A stretch of DNA of 64,000 bases from Streptomyces sp. CBMA291 (GTDB lineage Bacteria > Actinomycetota > Actinomycetes > Streptomycetales > Streptomycetaceae): the NCBI RefSeq assembly GCF_014596525.1, contig NZ_MSJP01000008.1, positions 124,001-188,000 of the forward strand, read 5' to 3'. This document shows, piece by piece, positions 27,435 through 35,967 of this stretch (positions are counted from its first letter, which is position 1; each line of letters starts with the position of its first letter). A program made the translations under genes and the position numbers. Below the pieces are notes generated by a model that saw only the letters and a list, made by a program, of their open reading frames with translations, had not been told where the DNA came from and did not search any database.

Positions 27435-27520
27435 GTCCCACCACGACACACGCCCCCGAACCGACCGGACCGGCTTCACCGCAGGTGATGAACTAGCCAT
27501 CCTTCAGCCGAGGGAGAACT

Positions 27521-27913
27521 ATGCAGCGCCGAATCATTTCACTCGTCGTGAGCTTCATCGCCATTCTTGGCATCGGAGTCGTGGCGGCGCCTGCCGCCCT
27601 GGCAACTCCTACTGGCTGCGGCGACCTCAGTAACGGCCAACTCTGCGTGAATAAGCCCGCGCGCGCCTCGGGAGACTTCGAGACCAGCTACTACCGGCAC
27701 TCCGGCGAAGGCAGCATCACCGTCACTTTGGGTGCGCAGTTCAAGAACCCGGACGGGACCGTTCACCCGACCGACTGGATTGCCTCGCGGACCATCAAGG
27801 TCGGTACGGTTGGCAGCGCTTCCCGCTACTACACCACCGACTCCGGCTGGTGCGTTCGTGGCGCGATGAAGTCGGGCAACACCACGTACATCACCAAGTG
27901 GCTCTGCTACTAG
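27521..27913 (+). CDS. Small secreted protein, function unknown
   Basis: 130 residues. A clear signal peptide (MQRRIISLVVSFIAILGIGV ... APAALA) is followed by about 100 residues with four cysteines (TGCG, QLCV, GWCV, WLCY), probably two disulphides. The mature part is rich in Ser, Thr, Gly and Tyr, consistent with a small beta-sandwich. GAGGGAGA precedes the ATG. Its codons are less GC-biased at third position than those of its neighbours, as expected for acquired DNA. I do not recognise a family. Confidence 0.75.
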   Translation: MQRRIISLVVSFIAILGIGVVAAPAALATPTGCGDLSNGQLCVNKPARASGDFETSYYRHSGEGSITVTLGAQFKNPDGTVHPTDWIASRTIKVGTVGSASRYYTTDSGWCVRGAMKSGNTTYITKWLCY

Positions 27914-27934
27914 CCGTCGAGGCGGTGTAAAGTG

Positions 27935-27958
27935 CGGCCGGCCCGAACGGGTCGGCCG
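27935..27958. terminator. Terminator hairpin after the secreted protein gene
   Basis: CGGCCGGCCC, the tetraloop GAAC and GGGTCGGCCG form a compact stem (one mismatch). Confidence 0.7.
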
Positions 27959-28011
27959 ATCGCCGTATCGGGCGATGCTTGAAGTCGACGATCCCTGTGC
28001 TGGTGGCATCC

Positions 28012-28593
28012 ATGTGGCACGTCATTCTGTACATCAACCCGTACTCCACGGCATTGATCCTCCTCGCCATGCTCCTCCTCTGTTTCCTGGCGTTCAGGAG
28101 CGAGCGAGTAAATACAGGTGGAGCCCGCGCGTCATTCGCCGCCCTCCTCTTTCTGACGCTCGTGGCGACACTGACGCCACAACAACCGATCGGGTCGAGC
28201 GATTACCATGTGTGGATGATTCCCGGACAGGGAATCCTTTTCGATTATTCCGCCATGGAAGGACTCGAAAGGTCGATGTATCTGCGTCAGCAGATCGCCA
28301 ACCTTCTGATGTTCGTTCCCCTCGCGGTCGCTTTCCGCTTCGCTTTCCCCAAGTACGGTTCGTGGGGACCTGTGGTGATGGGCCTGCTGCTCAGCCTGTC
28401 GATCGAGGCAACGCAGTGGGTGATGGCCGCCGGACGGGTCGTGGACATCGACGATGTGATCGTCAACTCGGCTGGAACCGCCCTGGGCGCCCTTCTGTGC
28501 CTCCTCGGAGAGCGGCTCGCGCAGGTCGGCCGGGGCAGGCGCCGCTCCCGGAAACGGGCAGCCTCTCACCGGCGTTCCTTCCCGTCGGCATGA
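28012..28593 (+). CDS. VanZ-like membrane protein
   Basis: 193 residues from ATG 28012; alternative in-frame starts lie at TTG 27979 and GTG 27997. Four to five transmembrane segments are visible (YSTALILLAMLLLCFLAF, SFAALLFLTLVATLTP, IANLLMFVPLAVAFRF, VVMGLLLSLSIEATQWVM). The VanZ motifs NLLMFVPL and RVVDIDDVIVNSAGTALGAL are intact. VanZ proteins are linked to glycopeptide and lipoglycopeptide tolerance in some Firmicutes, but most actinobacterial copies are uncharacterised. A basic tail RGRRRSRKRAASHRR ends the protein. Confidence 0.8.
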   Translation: MWHVILYINPYSTALILLAMLLLCFLAFRSERVNTGGARASFAALLFLTLVATLTPQQPIGSSDYHVWMIPGQGILFDYSAMEGLERSMYLRQQIANLLMFVPLAVAFRFAFPKYGSWGPVVMGLLLSLSIEATQWVMAAGRVVDIDDVIVNSAGTALGALLCLLGERLAQVGRGRRRSRKRAASHRRSFPSA

Positions 28594-28685
28594 CAGCGCC
28601 CGCCCACCTGCCGGGGGGGGGGAGCGGGCGCATGACGCCGTGGCCGTACTGGTCAGACGCTCGTGGTCACACCCACGAACGCGGT
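28586..28685. repeat. Direct repeat copy A: terminator plus remnant of a DUF397 gene 3' end
   Basis: This ~100-bp segment closely matches 32654-32748. It contains a GCGCCCGC/GCGGGCGC stem and, on the minus strand, the codons for RTAFVGVTTSV and stop, the same end as the intact DUF397 gene at 32716. The remaining intergenic DNA to 28935 has no gene. Confidence 0.75.
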
Positions 28686-28935
28686 GCGCTCCTCCGGCGT
28701 GTGGCGGGCGCTGGTGGTGTTCCTCAGGCAGTAGCGGGCGGGCGGGCCAGGGTTCGAGGCGAGCCAGGTTCGAGGCGGGGCAGGAGGGTGAGCGAGAACA
28801 GCCCGGACCGGCTTCACCCCGCGCAATGCCCGGCCCCGGGGCAACGCCCGGCCCGCGCAGCACCCAGCCCCGTCCGGCTACGATCCGGGGATCGCTTTCG
28901 GGGAGGCCGCGTTGGGGGTGCACGGGGGCGAGGTC

Positions 28936-29506
28936 ATGCTGTTCTTCTGCTGGTTCTCGGGCCTTGCCCTGGTGGGGGCCTGGCAGGTGCGGAGGGTTGT
29001 CAGGGCGGGGGCGGCGCTCGCCCCGTGGCGGGCCGGAGCGGTCTTCGGGGCCCTGGCGGTCCTCTCCTTGGTCCCGTTCCTGCTCGTCACGCTCTTTCGC
29101 GGTGCCGGGGCGGGCAGCAGTGTCTCCCTCGTCCCCTTCCGTGAATTCCGGGACGCCTTCTCCCGGGCCGAGATCGCCCTCTCCGATGTGACCTTCTTCA
29201 ATTTCATCGGAAACATGCTTCTCCTCGTACCGTTCGGGGCGGGCCTCGCGTTCCTGTGGCCCGCCCCCCCGCCGCACGCTCAAGGTGGCCCTGACCGCCT
29301 CGGTGGTCTCCCTCGCCGTCGAGGCGTCCCAGTACGCGCTGCGCCTGGGCCGGGTCTCGTCCGTCGACGACGTCCTGCTCAATACGGCCGGCGCCGCGCT
29401 GGGCGCGCTTCTGGTCCGCCGCTGGAGCCGACGGCTGCCCGTCGCCCCCAGCGCCCTCGAAGACCCTGGCCCGGGTTGCCCGTTCGCCCATCGGACGCTG
29501 CCCTGA
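28936..29506 (+). pseudogene. VanZ-like gene disrupted by a frameshift in a C7 run
   Basis: The first half is open from ATG 28936 (MLFFCWFSGLALVGAWQV) and contains FFNFIGNMLLLVPFGAGLAF. The second half continues in the next frame as LKVALTASVVSLAVEASQYA and RVSSVDDVLLNTAGAALGAL, ending at 29506. Removing one C from the seven-C run at 29264-29270 restores a continuous ~189-residue VanZ protein with both family motifs. As given, translation in the first frame runs on into the following gene. It is a paralogue of the VanZ gene 0.9 kb upstream. The frameshift may be mutation, phase variation or sequencing error. Confidence 0.75.
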
Positions 29507-29583
29507 CGGACCTTGTGCCCCGTCGGCCCCGCCGGTTAGACAGGGAGGAACGTACCCGTACCACGCCCTCCAGGGGGATTTCC

Positions 29584-31884
29584 ATGCACGCCAAGGACGC
29601 ACCGGCGCCGTCGACCGCGACGAGGGCGGAGGCGGGCGCTCGTCGTGACGGGCCGCGCGGCGGAACGGTCACCCCCGCCACCGGTGTCGGCGGTGCCCTG
29701 TCCCCGCAGTCGGTCCTCGCCCTCCAGCGCACGATCGGCAACGCCGCCGTCTCCCGGATGATCGAGGAGTCCCGGCACCAGCACGGCGCCGGGTGCGGCC
29801 ACGCGCAGAGCCCTGAGGCCGCGCCCGCCCCCGTACAGCGTTCTTCCGTCCACGGCGTCCTGCGCAGTTCCGGGAGCCCCCTCGACGACGGCACCCGTGC
29901 CGACATGGAGTCCCGGCTCGGCGCCGACTTCTCCGATGTGCGCGTGCACGACGACAGCGCCGCCCGCGCCTCCGCCGCCGAGGTCGGCGCCCGCGCGTAC
30001 ACCTCCGGCAGCCACATCGTCATCGGCGCCGGCGGCGGCGACCGCCACACCCTCGCGCACGAGCTGACGCACGTCATCCAGCAGCGTCAGGGCCCGGTCT
30101 CCGGCACGGACAACGGCTCCGGGCTGCGCGTCTCCGATCCCTCGGACCGCTTCGAGCGGGAGGCAGAGGCGAACGCCCGGCGCGCGCTGTCGGGCGCGGC
30201 TCCGGCGGCGCCGGAGGCCGCCACCGCCGGTACGCGGCCCGTCCAGCGCGCGACCGAGGGGGCGCGGCCGGCCGTCCAGCGGGTGGTGACGGGGCAGGAG
30301 GGGACGTCCTCGTCCTCCGCCCCGTCGTACGGCACCGAGATCACGACCGCGCAGGAAGCGGCCGCCCACGGGCTGACGGCCGACAACACCCTCGTCGTGA
30401 ACGCGGGGCACTCCGGCGACATGTACCACGTCCGGGCCGCCATGCTCCTCGACCCGACCCTCAAGCTCCTCATGTACGGCCTGCTGGACGACTTCGACGA
30501 CGACGTCGACATCCCCCGGATCTCCGGCTCCGTACGCAGCAGGCTGATGACGGACGAGATTGGGCCGAGAGAGGAGCGAACGGCGGAGTTCAAGGCGACG
30601 AAGATGCGGCTCCAGCGAGGATCCGGCGACCGGGTGCCTCCGGCTGACATCACCACGCCGAAGGCCATCAAGACATGGCGCAAGGCTCAAGTGGACGCCG
30701 ACATCGCCACGGAGCAGGCTCGGCTGGACGCCCACGAGACCGCCCTTGAGGAGCGGATCGGCACCACCATCGCCGGAGACATCACCAGCGAGAGGGACAA
30801 CCGCCCCCGCGCGAAGCGTGCCATCGCCCGCAAAGCGCTGCACATGTACCAGCTCCACGCGGATCTGGGGCCCGCCCGGGTCTTCTTCACCAAGAAGTCC
30901 GGGGACAGCCTCGGGCTCGCGCACGGCGGTGGCGAGAACCTCTCCACCAACAAGTTCAGGAGCGGCATGACGGCTCAGAACGCGCGGGTCGGCGCCGAGG
31001 GCGGCGAGGAGCGGATGCAGGACTTCTACCGCGAGTACGCCGCTCCGGACGAGACCACCGCGCAGGCTTTCACCGCCGCTCGCGCGACGGCCGGTCACCC
31101 GCTGAGCAGGTTCCGGGCGGGCGTCCCGTACGTCATCGTGAACTACCGGGACAGCGGCCACACCGGGGAGGGGAACGCCCCCGCGCTCGACACCGGGCGG
31201 GAGGGCCTCGACCAGCTCCAGACCATGATCAGCGAGCATCCCGATCTCGGGGGCGCGCAGCCCGTGCTCATCGGCGGGTACCCGGAACCGAGCACCGTCA
31301 ACGGGCCGCACCTGCTCAAGTACTGGGAATGGCCGGGGATGACGGGCCGCCGATCCGAGCTGGCGCTGCTCCACTACCTCAACGAGAACTTCAGGATCGT
31401 CGGCGCGATCGGCATGCGCAGCGGCGTCACCGACCAGTTCGCCTTCGCCGGGATCAAGACGCTGTCGATCGACATCTCCCCGAACCAGGCCAGGCCCGGG
31501 GAGGGTGAGGTGGTGGACGACGGGACGGACGTGGAGAAGTACCCGTCCAAGGGTTGGGAGCGCGGCGGGAAGCTGGAGGCGATCCTCGGTCCGCAGTACG
31601 GACGGGCCTTCCTCCGCGAGGCCAGGACCGACGACCAGAAGGTCACCGACAGTACGTGGGCGGGCTCCTTCGGGGAGGAGGACCGGAAGATGCTCCGTGA
31701 CGCGATCGCGTACTTCTTCGCCGAGGCACGCTCCGACGGCAAAGCCCTCGCGACGGCCGAAGACTTCCGGCACTCCTCGCATCCGCTGCACCAGGACAGC
31801 CTCGACGAGCTCGAACAGAGCACCACGCTGGGCGAGGCGAAGAAGGCGGTGATCCGCGCGAGGATCGCGGCACAGCAGGTGTAG
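29584..31884 (+). CDS. eCIS-core (DUF4157) domain protein with large unknown C-terminal domain
   Basis: 766 residues from ATG 29584, preceded by CAGGGGGA. The N-terminal ~60 residues are disordered. LSPQSVLALQRTIGNAAVSR is the motif that usually leads such proteins. The DUF4157/eCIS-core domain follows at about residues 95-205: LEADFSDVRVH-like text reads LGADFSDVRVHDDSAARAS, with AYTSGSHIVIGAG and a zinc-peptidase-like HELTHVIQQR. A Pro/Ala linker with repeated RPVQR motifs separates a ~500-residue C-terminal module (NTLVVNAGHSGDMYHVRAAM, GMRSGVTDQFAFAGIKTLSI). DUF4157 proteins are often cargo of extracellular contractile injection systems, but no such system is in this window. The activity of the C-terminal module is unknown; a glycosyltransferase-like fold is only a guess. 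Confidence 0.82.
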   Translation: MHAKDAPAPSTATRAEAGARRDGPRGGTVTPATGVGGALSPQSVLALQRTIGNAAVSRMIEESRHQHGAGCGHAQSPEAAPAPVQRSSVHGVLRSSGSPLDDGTRADMESRLGADFSDVRVHDDSAARASAAEVGARAYTSGSHIVIGAGGGDRHTLAHELTHVIQQRQGPVSGTDNGSGLRVSDPSDRFEREAEANARRALSGAAPAAPEAATAGTRPVQRATEGARPAVQRVVTGQEGTSSSSAPSYGTEITTAQEAAAHGLTADNTLVVNAGHSGDMYHVRAAMLLDPTLKLLMYGLLDDFDDDVDIPRISGSVRSRLMTDEIGPREERTAEFKATKMRLQRGSGDRVPPADITTPKAIKTWRKAQVDADIATEQARLDAHETALEERIGTTIAGDITSERDNRPRAKRAIARKALHMYQLHADLGPARVFFTKKSGDSLGLAHGGGENLSTNKFRSGMTAQNARVGAEGGEERMQDFYREYAAPDETTAQAFTAARATAGHPLSRFRAGVPYVIVNYRDSGHTGEGNAPALDTGREGLDQLQTMISEHPDLGGAQPVLIGGYPEPSTVNGPHLLKYWEWPGMTGRRSELALLHYLNENFRIVGAIGMRSGVTDQFAFAGIKTLSIDISPNQARPGEGEVVDDGTDVEKYPSKGWERGGKLEAILGPQYGRAFLREARTDDQKVTDSTWAGSFGEEDRKMLRDAIAYFFAEARSDGKALATAEDFRHSSHPLHQDSLDELEQSTTLGEAKKAVIRARIAAQQV

Positions 31885-32120
31885 GGCGTCGACACCACCG
31901 TCCCGATGCCGCCGTCCCAGCGCCACCGCCCCGACACCGTCGTCCCAGCGTCATCGCCCACCAGCGGTGTCCACCACCGTTGTCCACCACCACCGTTGTC
32001 CAAACCCTTCCCCGTGACGGCTCCTTCGGCACACCGCCGAGGGGGCTGCGGGTCGTGCGCGGCGCCGACCTGGCGCACCGAACGGGGCATACTCGTCGGA
32101 CATCCCGATCAGGAGGCAGC

Positions 32121-32630
32121 GTGAAGGCCGAAATCATCCGCACCGACCGGCTGACCCTGCTGCCCCTGAAGGCCGAGCACGCCGACGAGATGGCCGTCGC
32201 ACTGTCCGATCCCGGCCTGCACACCTTCATCGGCGGCGCTCCGGACACCGCCCAGGCCCTGCGCGCCCGCTACGCACGCTGGGCGGCCGGCTCGCCCGTC
32301 CCCGCCGAGTCCTGGTGCAACTGGGTGATCCGGCTCCGCGACACCGACCGTCTGACCGGCACGGTCCAGGCCACCGTCACCACCGACGACCGCGGAGCCT
32401 GCGCGGAGATCGCCTGGGTGGTGGGAACCCCCTGGCAGCGGACCGGCATCGCCACCGAGGCGGCCCGCGGCCTCGTCGCCTGGCTCCGGAAGCACCCCCC
32501 GGTGCACACGGTCGTCGCCCACGTCCACCCCGACCACCAGGCATCCGCCGCCGTCGCCACCACGGCCGGACTCGCCCCCACCGACCAGCGGCACGACGGA
32601 GAGATCCGGTGGCGGCTGACCACCGGCTGA
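32121..32630 (+). CDS. GNAT acetyltransferase, RimJ-like
   Basis: 169 residues from GTG 32121 with AGGAGG four bases upstream. IIRTDRLTLLPLKAEHADEM is the typical RimJ/RimL start. The acetyl-CoA loop is EIAWVVGTPWQRTGIATEAA, with QRTGIA as the Q/RxxGxA element, and HPDHQASAAVATTAGLAPT is the terminal helix. It would transfer an acetyl group from acetyl-CoA to an amine; the substrate is unknown. It converges on the DUF397 gene. Confidence 0.85.
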   Translation: MKAEIIRTDRLTLLPLKAEHADEMAVALSDPGLHTFIGGAPDTAQALRARYARWAAGSPVPAESWCNWVIRLRDTDRLTGTVQATVTTDDRGACAEIAWVVGTPWQRTGIATEAARGLVAWLRKHPPVHTVVAHVHPDHQASAAVATTAGLAPTDQRHDGEIRWRLTTG

Positions 32631-32653
32631 TCCGGCGTATCCCCAGGTCCTGA

Positions 32654-32748
32654 CGGCATGACGGCGCCCGCCCACCCGTCGGGGTGAGCGGGCGCCGCCG
32701 CCGTGGCCGTACCGGTCAGACGCTCGTGGTCACGCCCACGAACGCGGT
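32654..32748. repeat. Direct repeat copy B, including a terminator hairpin and the DUF397 3' end
   Basis: This matches copy A at 28586-28685. The hairpin at 32663-32696 pairs GGCGCCCGCCCACCC with GGGGTGAGCGGGCGCC and lies between the convergent GNAT and DUF397 genes, so it is a bidirectional terminator. Confidence 0.75.
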
Positions 32749-33021
32749 CCACGAAGCCGGGGAGACGGCCAGCTGAGGACCTTCGGGGTTCTTGGAGTCA
32801 CGGATGTGGACGGCGGCGGGGTGAGCGGCGACCTCGACGCACTCGCCGCCCTCGGGGCCGCTGTAGCTCGACTTGTACCAGTCGTAGCCGACCTCGACGC
32901 AGTTGCCGCCCTCGCTGTCGCTGTAGCTCGACTTCCGCCACTGGTAGGCGACTTCGATGCACTCGCCGCCTTCGGAGCTGCTGTAGCTGCTCTTGAACCA
33001 GGTCAGTTCTGCGGTGCTCAT
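32716..33021 (-). CDS. DUF397 protein with a triplicated N-terminal motif
   Basis: 101 residues, against about 60-75 for typical DUF397 proteins. The family motif WxKSSYSxxEGGxCVEVA occurs three times at 20-residue spacing: WFKSSYSSSEGGECIEVA, WRKSSYSDSEGGNCVEVG and WYKSSYSGPEGGECVEVA. One normal C-terminal half follows (VHIRDSKNPEGPQLAVSPAS). Its ATG overlaps the stop of the XRE gene by four bases. In Streptomyces such small acidic proteins accompany WhiJ-like XRE regulators and are thought to modulate them. Confidence 0.88.
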   Translation of the reverse strand: MSTAELTWFKSSYSSSEGGECIEVAYQWRKSSYSDSEGGNCVEVGYDWYKSSYSGPEGGECVEVAAHPAAVHIRDSKNPEGPQLAVSPASWTAFVGVTTSV

Positions 33022-33881
33022 AGCTCTCCCAGCATCTTCTCGATGAACACCAGGGACTCTTGTGGGGTGAGTGCCTGTGCCCGGATAATCCCATACCGCT
33101 CGGCGTATGTACGTACCTCGTCATGGTCGGTAATCAGCCGGGCGTGCCCGTAGATCTCGGTGTACGCGACCTCCCGCTGCCCCTTGGGCGTGAGCAGGGT
33201 GAAGGACCCGCCCAGGTACGGGTGTTCCGCCTTGTCCAGAGGCATGATCTGAAGCTCGACGGACCGGCGTTGCGCCACATCGAGGACACGCAGCAACTGC
33301 TCTCGGTGGATCTCCGGACCGCCGAACGGCCGGAGCAGGACGGCCGCTTCCAGCACGAAGCTGATCGTCGGAGTGGGCCACCGGTCGAGCAGGACCTGTC
33401 GGGAGATCCGATCGGACACGCGCTTCTCGATGATCGCCTCGCTCAGGAGCGGCCGTCGATGTTCGAAGAGGGAGCGCGCGTAGGCGGCCGTCTGGAGGAT
33501 GCCCGGCACCGCCTGCACCTCGTAATAGTGCAGAGCCACCGCCGCGGCCTCCGTCTTGGCGAAGCTTTGGAACCAGCCCGGGTGCCGTACCCGTGCCCTC
33601 GCCAACGCGGCCCGTACGTCCGTGACCGCCGCGATCAGGATGCCGTCCGCGTTGAGCAGAGGGTCCGCGAGGATCAGGAAGTCCGGCTGGGGGACCCGTA
33701 CGCCCCTCTCGATCGCGGAGATCAGGTCCTCGCTGACGTGCGTGATCGAGGCCATCGCCGTCTGACTGAGTCCCGCGCGGCGGCGCAGGATCCTGATGAT
33801 TTTGCCCAGCGCGTTGAACAGATGCGCCGTACCGTCCACTTCGGAGGGCTGCTCGGGCCGCTCCTCCGTATTCACTGCCAT
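33018..33881 (-). CDS. XRE-family regulator with DUF5753 domain (WhiJ-like)
   Basis: 287 residues. The helix-turn-helix lies at about residues 24-75 (LGKIIRILRRRAGLSQTAMA, then SEDLISAIERGVRVPQPDFL). The DUF5753 ligand-like domain fills the C-terminal ~190 residues, with the typical YYEVQAVPGILQTAAYARSL and PFGGPEIHREQLLRVLDVAQ. It is coupled to the DUF397 gene downstream by ATGA. AAGGCGG lies upstream of the start. Such pairs control development in Streptomyces; the target of this one is unknown. Confidence 0.88.
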   Translation of the reverse strand: MAVNTEERPEQPSEVDGTAHLFNALGKIIRILRRRAGLSQTAMASITHVSEDLISAIERGVRVPQPDFLILADPLLNADGILIAAVTDVRAALARARVRHPGWFQSFAKTEAAAVALHYYEVQAVPGILQTAAYARSLFEHRRPLLSEAIIEKRVSDRISRQVLLDRWPTPTISFVLEAAVLLRPFGGPEIHREQLLRVLDVAQRRSVELQIMPLDKAEHPYLGGSFTLLTPKGQREVAYTEIYGHARLITDHDEVRTYAERYGIIRAQALTPQESLVFIEKMLGEL

Positions 33882-34096
33882 CCCTACCGCCTTCTTGACG
33901 CACTCGTGCCGTCACTCAGCGTCGTCGTGCCGCTGCTCGTCAGGCTAGAACCAGGGGGCGGGGCGAGAGGGCGGAATCCGTCGAACCGCCACTCCAAACG
34001 GTGAGTTCGCACTCCGGGCGTCCGCCGCGCGCCGGGGGTGTGCGCCCGCGCGCGCCCGGTCACGTCCACCGCATCGGGACGAACATGCGGACCACC

Positions 34097-34282
34097 TCAG
34101 TCGACGGGAGGGTTCTCCTTCCAGTGGTCGTGCTCGTCCGCCCACCACGCGACGGCGCAGTCCAGGCACCTGAGACGCCAGCGGTGGTCCTCGGTCCTCT
34201 TGTCGAAGGTCTTGGAGAGGATGACGGCGGTACGGCCGCACTTCACGCAGCGAACGGGGGGCTCCCGTCCTTCCGTTGGCAT
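34097..34282 (-). CDS. Small zinc-ribbon-like protein
   Basis: 61 residues: CVKCGRTAVILSKTF near the N-terminus and LRCLDCAVAWWADEHDHW near the C-terminus give two CxxC pairs, consistent with one zinc ribbon. No Shine-Dalgarno site is seen, but a TAGCCT hexamer lies seven bases upstream of the ATG, matching the leaderless pattern found elsewhere in the window. Function unknown. Confidence 0.6.
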   Translation of the reverse strand: MPTEGREPPVRCVKCGRTAVILSKTFDKRTEDHRWRLRCLDCAVAWWADEHDHWKENPPVD

Positions 34283-34289
34283 GGGGACA

Positions 34290-34295
34290 AGGCTA
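34290..34295 (-). promoter_or_regulatory. Candidate -10 element of a leaderless promoter
   Basis: TAGCCT on the minus strand lies seven bases before the ATG of the zinc-ribbon gene. Confidence 0.35.
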
Positions 34296-34448
34296 GTGCC
34301 GCCCCTGACCGGCCGGGACCGGCAGGGACTGGGGGAGGTCCCGGCCCCGGCGTACGGTCACCCCTGGTGGATCTTGAGACTGCCAGCAGCCCATGGCAGG
34401 CTCGGACCGGCCGAAATCCTGCGTGAAGGCGTCGACGGCCGAACCGGG

Positions 34449-34613
34449 ATGCGGCCCGAACACGAGATGCGGATCGACGAGGAAGCCCGCGCGGCCCACC
34501 GCGCGAAGATCGAGCAGGCCGCCAGATCGGCCGCACCCATCAAGACCCAGGCCGTCGCTTCCGGATCCTGCCTGGCCCGCGCCGCCCGGCACGATCCGGA
34601 AGAGACGACCTAG
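34449..34613 (+). CDS. Possible small charged protein
   Basis: 54 residues (MRPEHEMRIDEEARAAHRAK ...), strongly helical and charged. Third codon positions are almost all G or C, as in real genes here. There is no clear ribosome site, and an alternative ATG lies at 34467. The stop overlaps the convergent TetR gene by four bases. No family recognised; it may be chance. Confidence 0.3.
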   Translation: MRPEHEMRIDEEARAAHRAKIEQAARSAAPIKTQAVASGSCLARAARHDPEETT

Positions 34614-35254
34614 CCGGACGAGCCCGGCGTACCGGCCGACCGTGATCGTTCTCGGCTCCGGCCGCTGTACCGGTGTTCCCCGAGGCCGTCGTCCAGCAGC
34701 TTCGCCCACTGGGCGACCACCCGGTCGCGGCGGGCGCCGTCGTCCGTGAGGAGGGTCGCGAGGCCGAGGCCCCGGGCCATGTCCAGGAGGCCCTGGACGG
34801 TTTCGCGGACGCCGGGGCGGGACTCGTCGGCGCCGAGGACCTCGACGGCGACCCGGTGCGACTCGCGGCCCACCCGCGCTTCCAGTTCCGTGACCCGGGC
34901 GCGCAGTTGCTCCTCGCCCGAGGCCGCCACCCACAGGTGGAGCGCGGCCCGGAAGAGCGGTCCCGTGAAGAGGTCGACGAGCGCGGCGACGGCCTCGTGC
35001 CGGTCGCGGGAGGGCAGGGCCCGCAGCGCGTTCGAGCGTTCCTCGGCGACGTACTCGACGGCGGCGGTGAACAGGTCCTCGCGGGTGCGGAAGTGGTGCT
35101 GCGCGGCGCCCCGGGAGACTCCGGCGCGCTCCGCCACGACCGCGACCGTGGAACCGGCCCAGCCGTGCTCGGCGAGACAGGAGACGGCGGCCTCCAGGAG
35201 CCGCTGCCGGGTGGCGCGGCTGCGGTCCTGCTTGGGTGCGGTCACAGCCGCCAT
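34610..35254 (-). CDS. TetR-family regulator of the CoA-ligase operon
   Basis: 214 residues. The N-terminal helix-turn-helix reads LLEAAVSCLAEHGWAGSTVA then VAERAGVSRGAAQHHFRTRE, classical TetR. The C-terminal domain is helical with a basic Ser/Arg-rich tail. It is the last gene of the ligase - hydratase - TetR operon and overlaps the hydratase gene by 13 bases, so it is probably autoregulatory. The inverted repeat at 37668 upstream of the operon and its exact copy at 52399 are the obvious candidate operators; that link is inferred. Confidence 0.88.
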   Translation of the reverse strand: MAAVTAPKQDRSRATRQRLLEAAVSCLAEHGWAGSTVAVVAERAGVSRGAAQHHFRTREDLFTAAVEYVAEERSNALRALPSRDRHEAVAALVDLFTGPLFRAALHLWVAASGEEQLRARVTELEARVGRESHRVAVEVLGADESRPGVRETVQGLLDMARGLGLATLLTDDGARRDRVVAQWAKLLDDGLGEHRYSGRSRERSRSAGTPGSSG

Positions 35255-35967
35255 GCGGGGTCCCGTCTTTCGAGGAAGGCCGTCATCCCCTCGCGTGCGT
35301 CGGCGGAGGCGAAGAGCGTGGCCGACTTCCGCACCAGGTCCTCCGCGTCACGTTCGAAGGTTTCCAGGACTCTAGCGGTGACCAGCCTCTTCGCTTCGCG
35401 CAGGCCCTGCGGGGAGGCGGCGCGCAGGGCGTCGAGGATGCCGGGCAGTTCCTCCTCGCCCGCCGTGACGAGCCCGGCGGCGCGGGCTTCGGGGACGCCG
35501 AAGCGCTCCCCCGTCAGGTAGTAGCGGGCGGCGGCGCCGGGTTCGAGGCGGGGCAGGAGGGTGAGGGAGACGACGGCGGGCGCGACCCCGATCCGTACCT
35601 CGGTGAGCGCGAAGTCCGCCGCCGCCCCGGCCACCACGAGGTCGCAGGCGCCGAGCAGGCCGAGGCCCCCGGCCCGTACGTGCCCGGTGACGTGGCCGAC
35701 GACCGGCTTGGGCAGTTCGACGATCTGCCGGAGCAGGTCCACGAAGGCGTACGGGCTGGCGGGGCCCTTCAGATCGGCGCCCGCGCTGAACGTCGTACCG
35801 GTGTGGGTGAGGACGACCGCGCGGACCGCCGGGTCCTTGCCGCAGTCGGCGAGCGCGGCGGAGAGTTCGGCGACGAGCGCGGCGGAGAGGGCGTTGCGGT
35901 TGGCCGGGGAGTCCAGGGCGAGCGTGGTGATGCCCCGTTCCCCGGTGACGGCGATCAGATGGTTCAT
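35242..35967 (-). CDS. Enoyl-CoA hydratase/isomerase family protein
   Basis: 241 residues. The crotonase fold shows the CoA-binding and oxyanion-hole segments TTFSAGADLKGP and GHVRAGGLGLLGACDLVVAG. A catalytic Glu is expected near the segment FALTEVRIGVAPAVV. It would hydrate a 2-enoyl-CoA in acyl or phenylpropanoid side-chain breakdown. The ATG overlaps the stop of the ligase gene by four bases. Confidence 0.9.
   Translation of the reverse strand: MNHLIAVTGERGITTLALDSPANRNALSAALVAELSAALADCGKDPAVRAVVLTHTGTTFSAGADLKGPASPYAFVDLLRQIVELPKPVVGHVTGHVRAGGLGLLGACDLVVAGAAADFALTEVRIGVAPAVVSLTLLPRLEPGAAARYYLTGERFGVPEARAAGLVTAGEEELPGILDALRAASPQGLREAKRLVTARVLETFERDAEDLVRKSATLFASADAREGMTAFLERRDPAWRL

Noticed and set aside
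28912..31884. A 990-residue VanZ-DUF4157 fusion protein
   Set aside because: The fused frame passes through VanZ sequence in the wrong phase after the C7 run; ATG 29584 has its own ribosome site, so two genes are more likely.
29536..31926. 796-codon minus-strand frame
   Set aside because: Antisense shadow of the DUF4157 gene, whose domains and ribosome site are clear on the plus strand.
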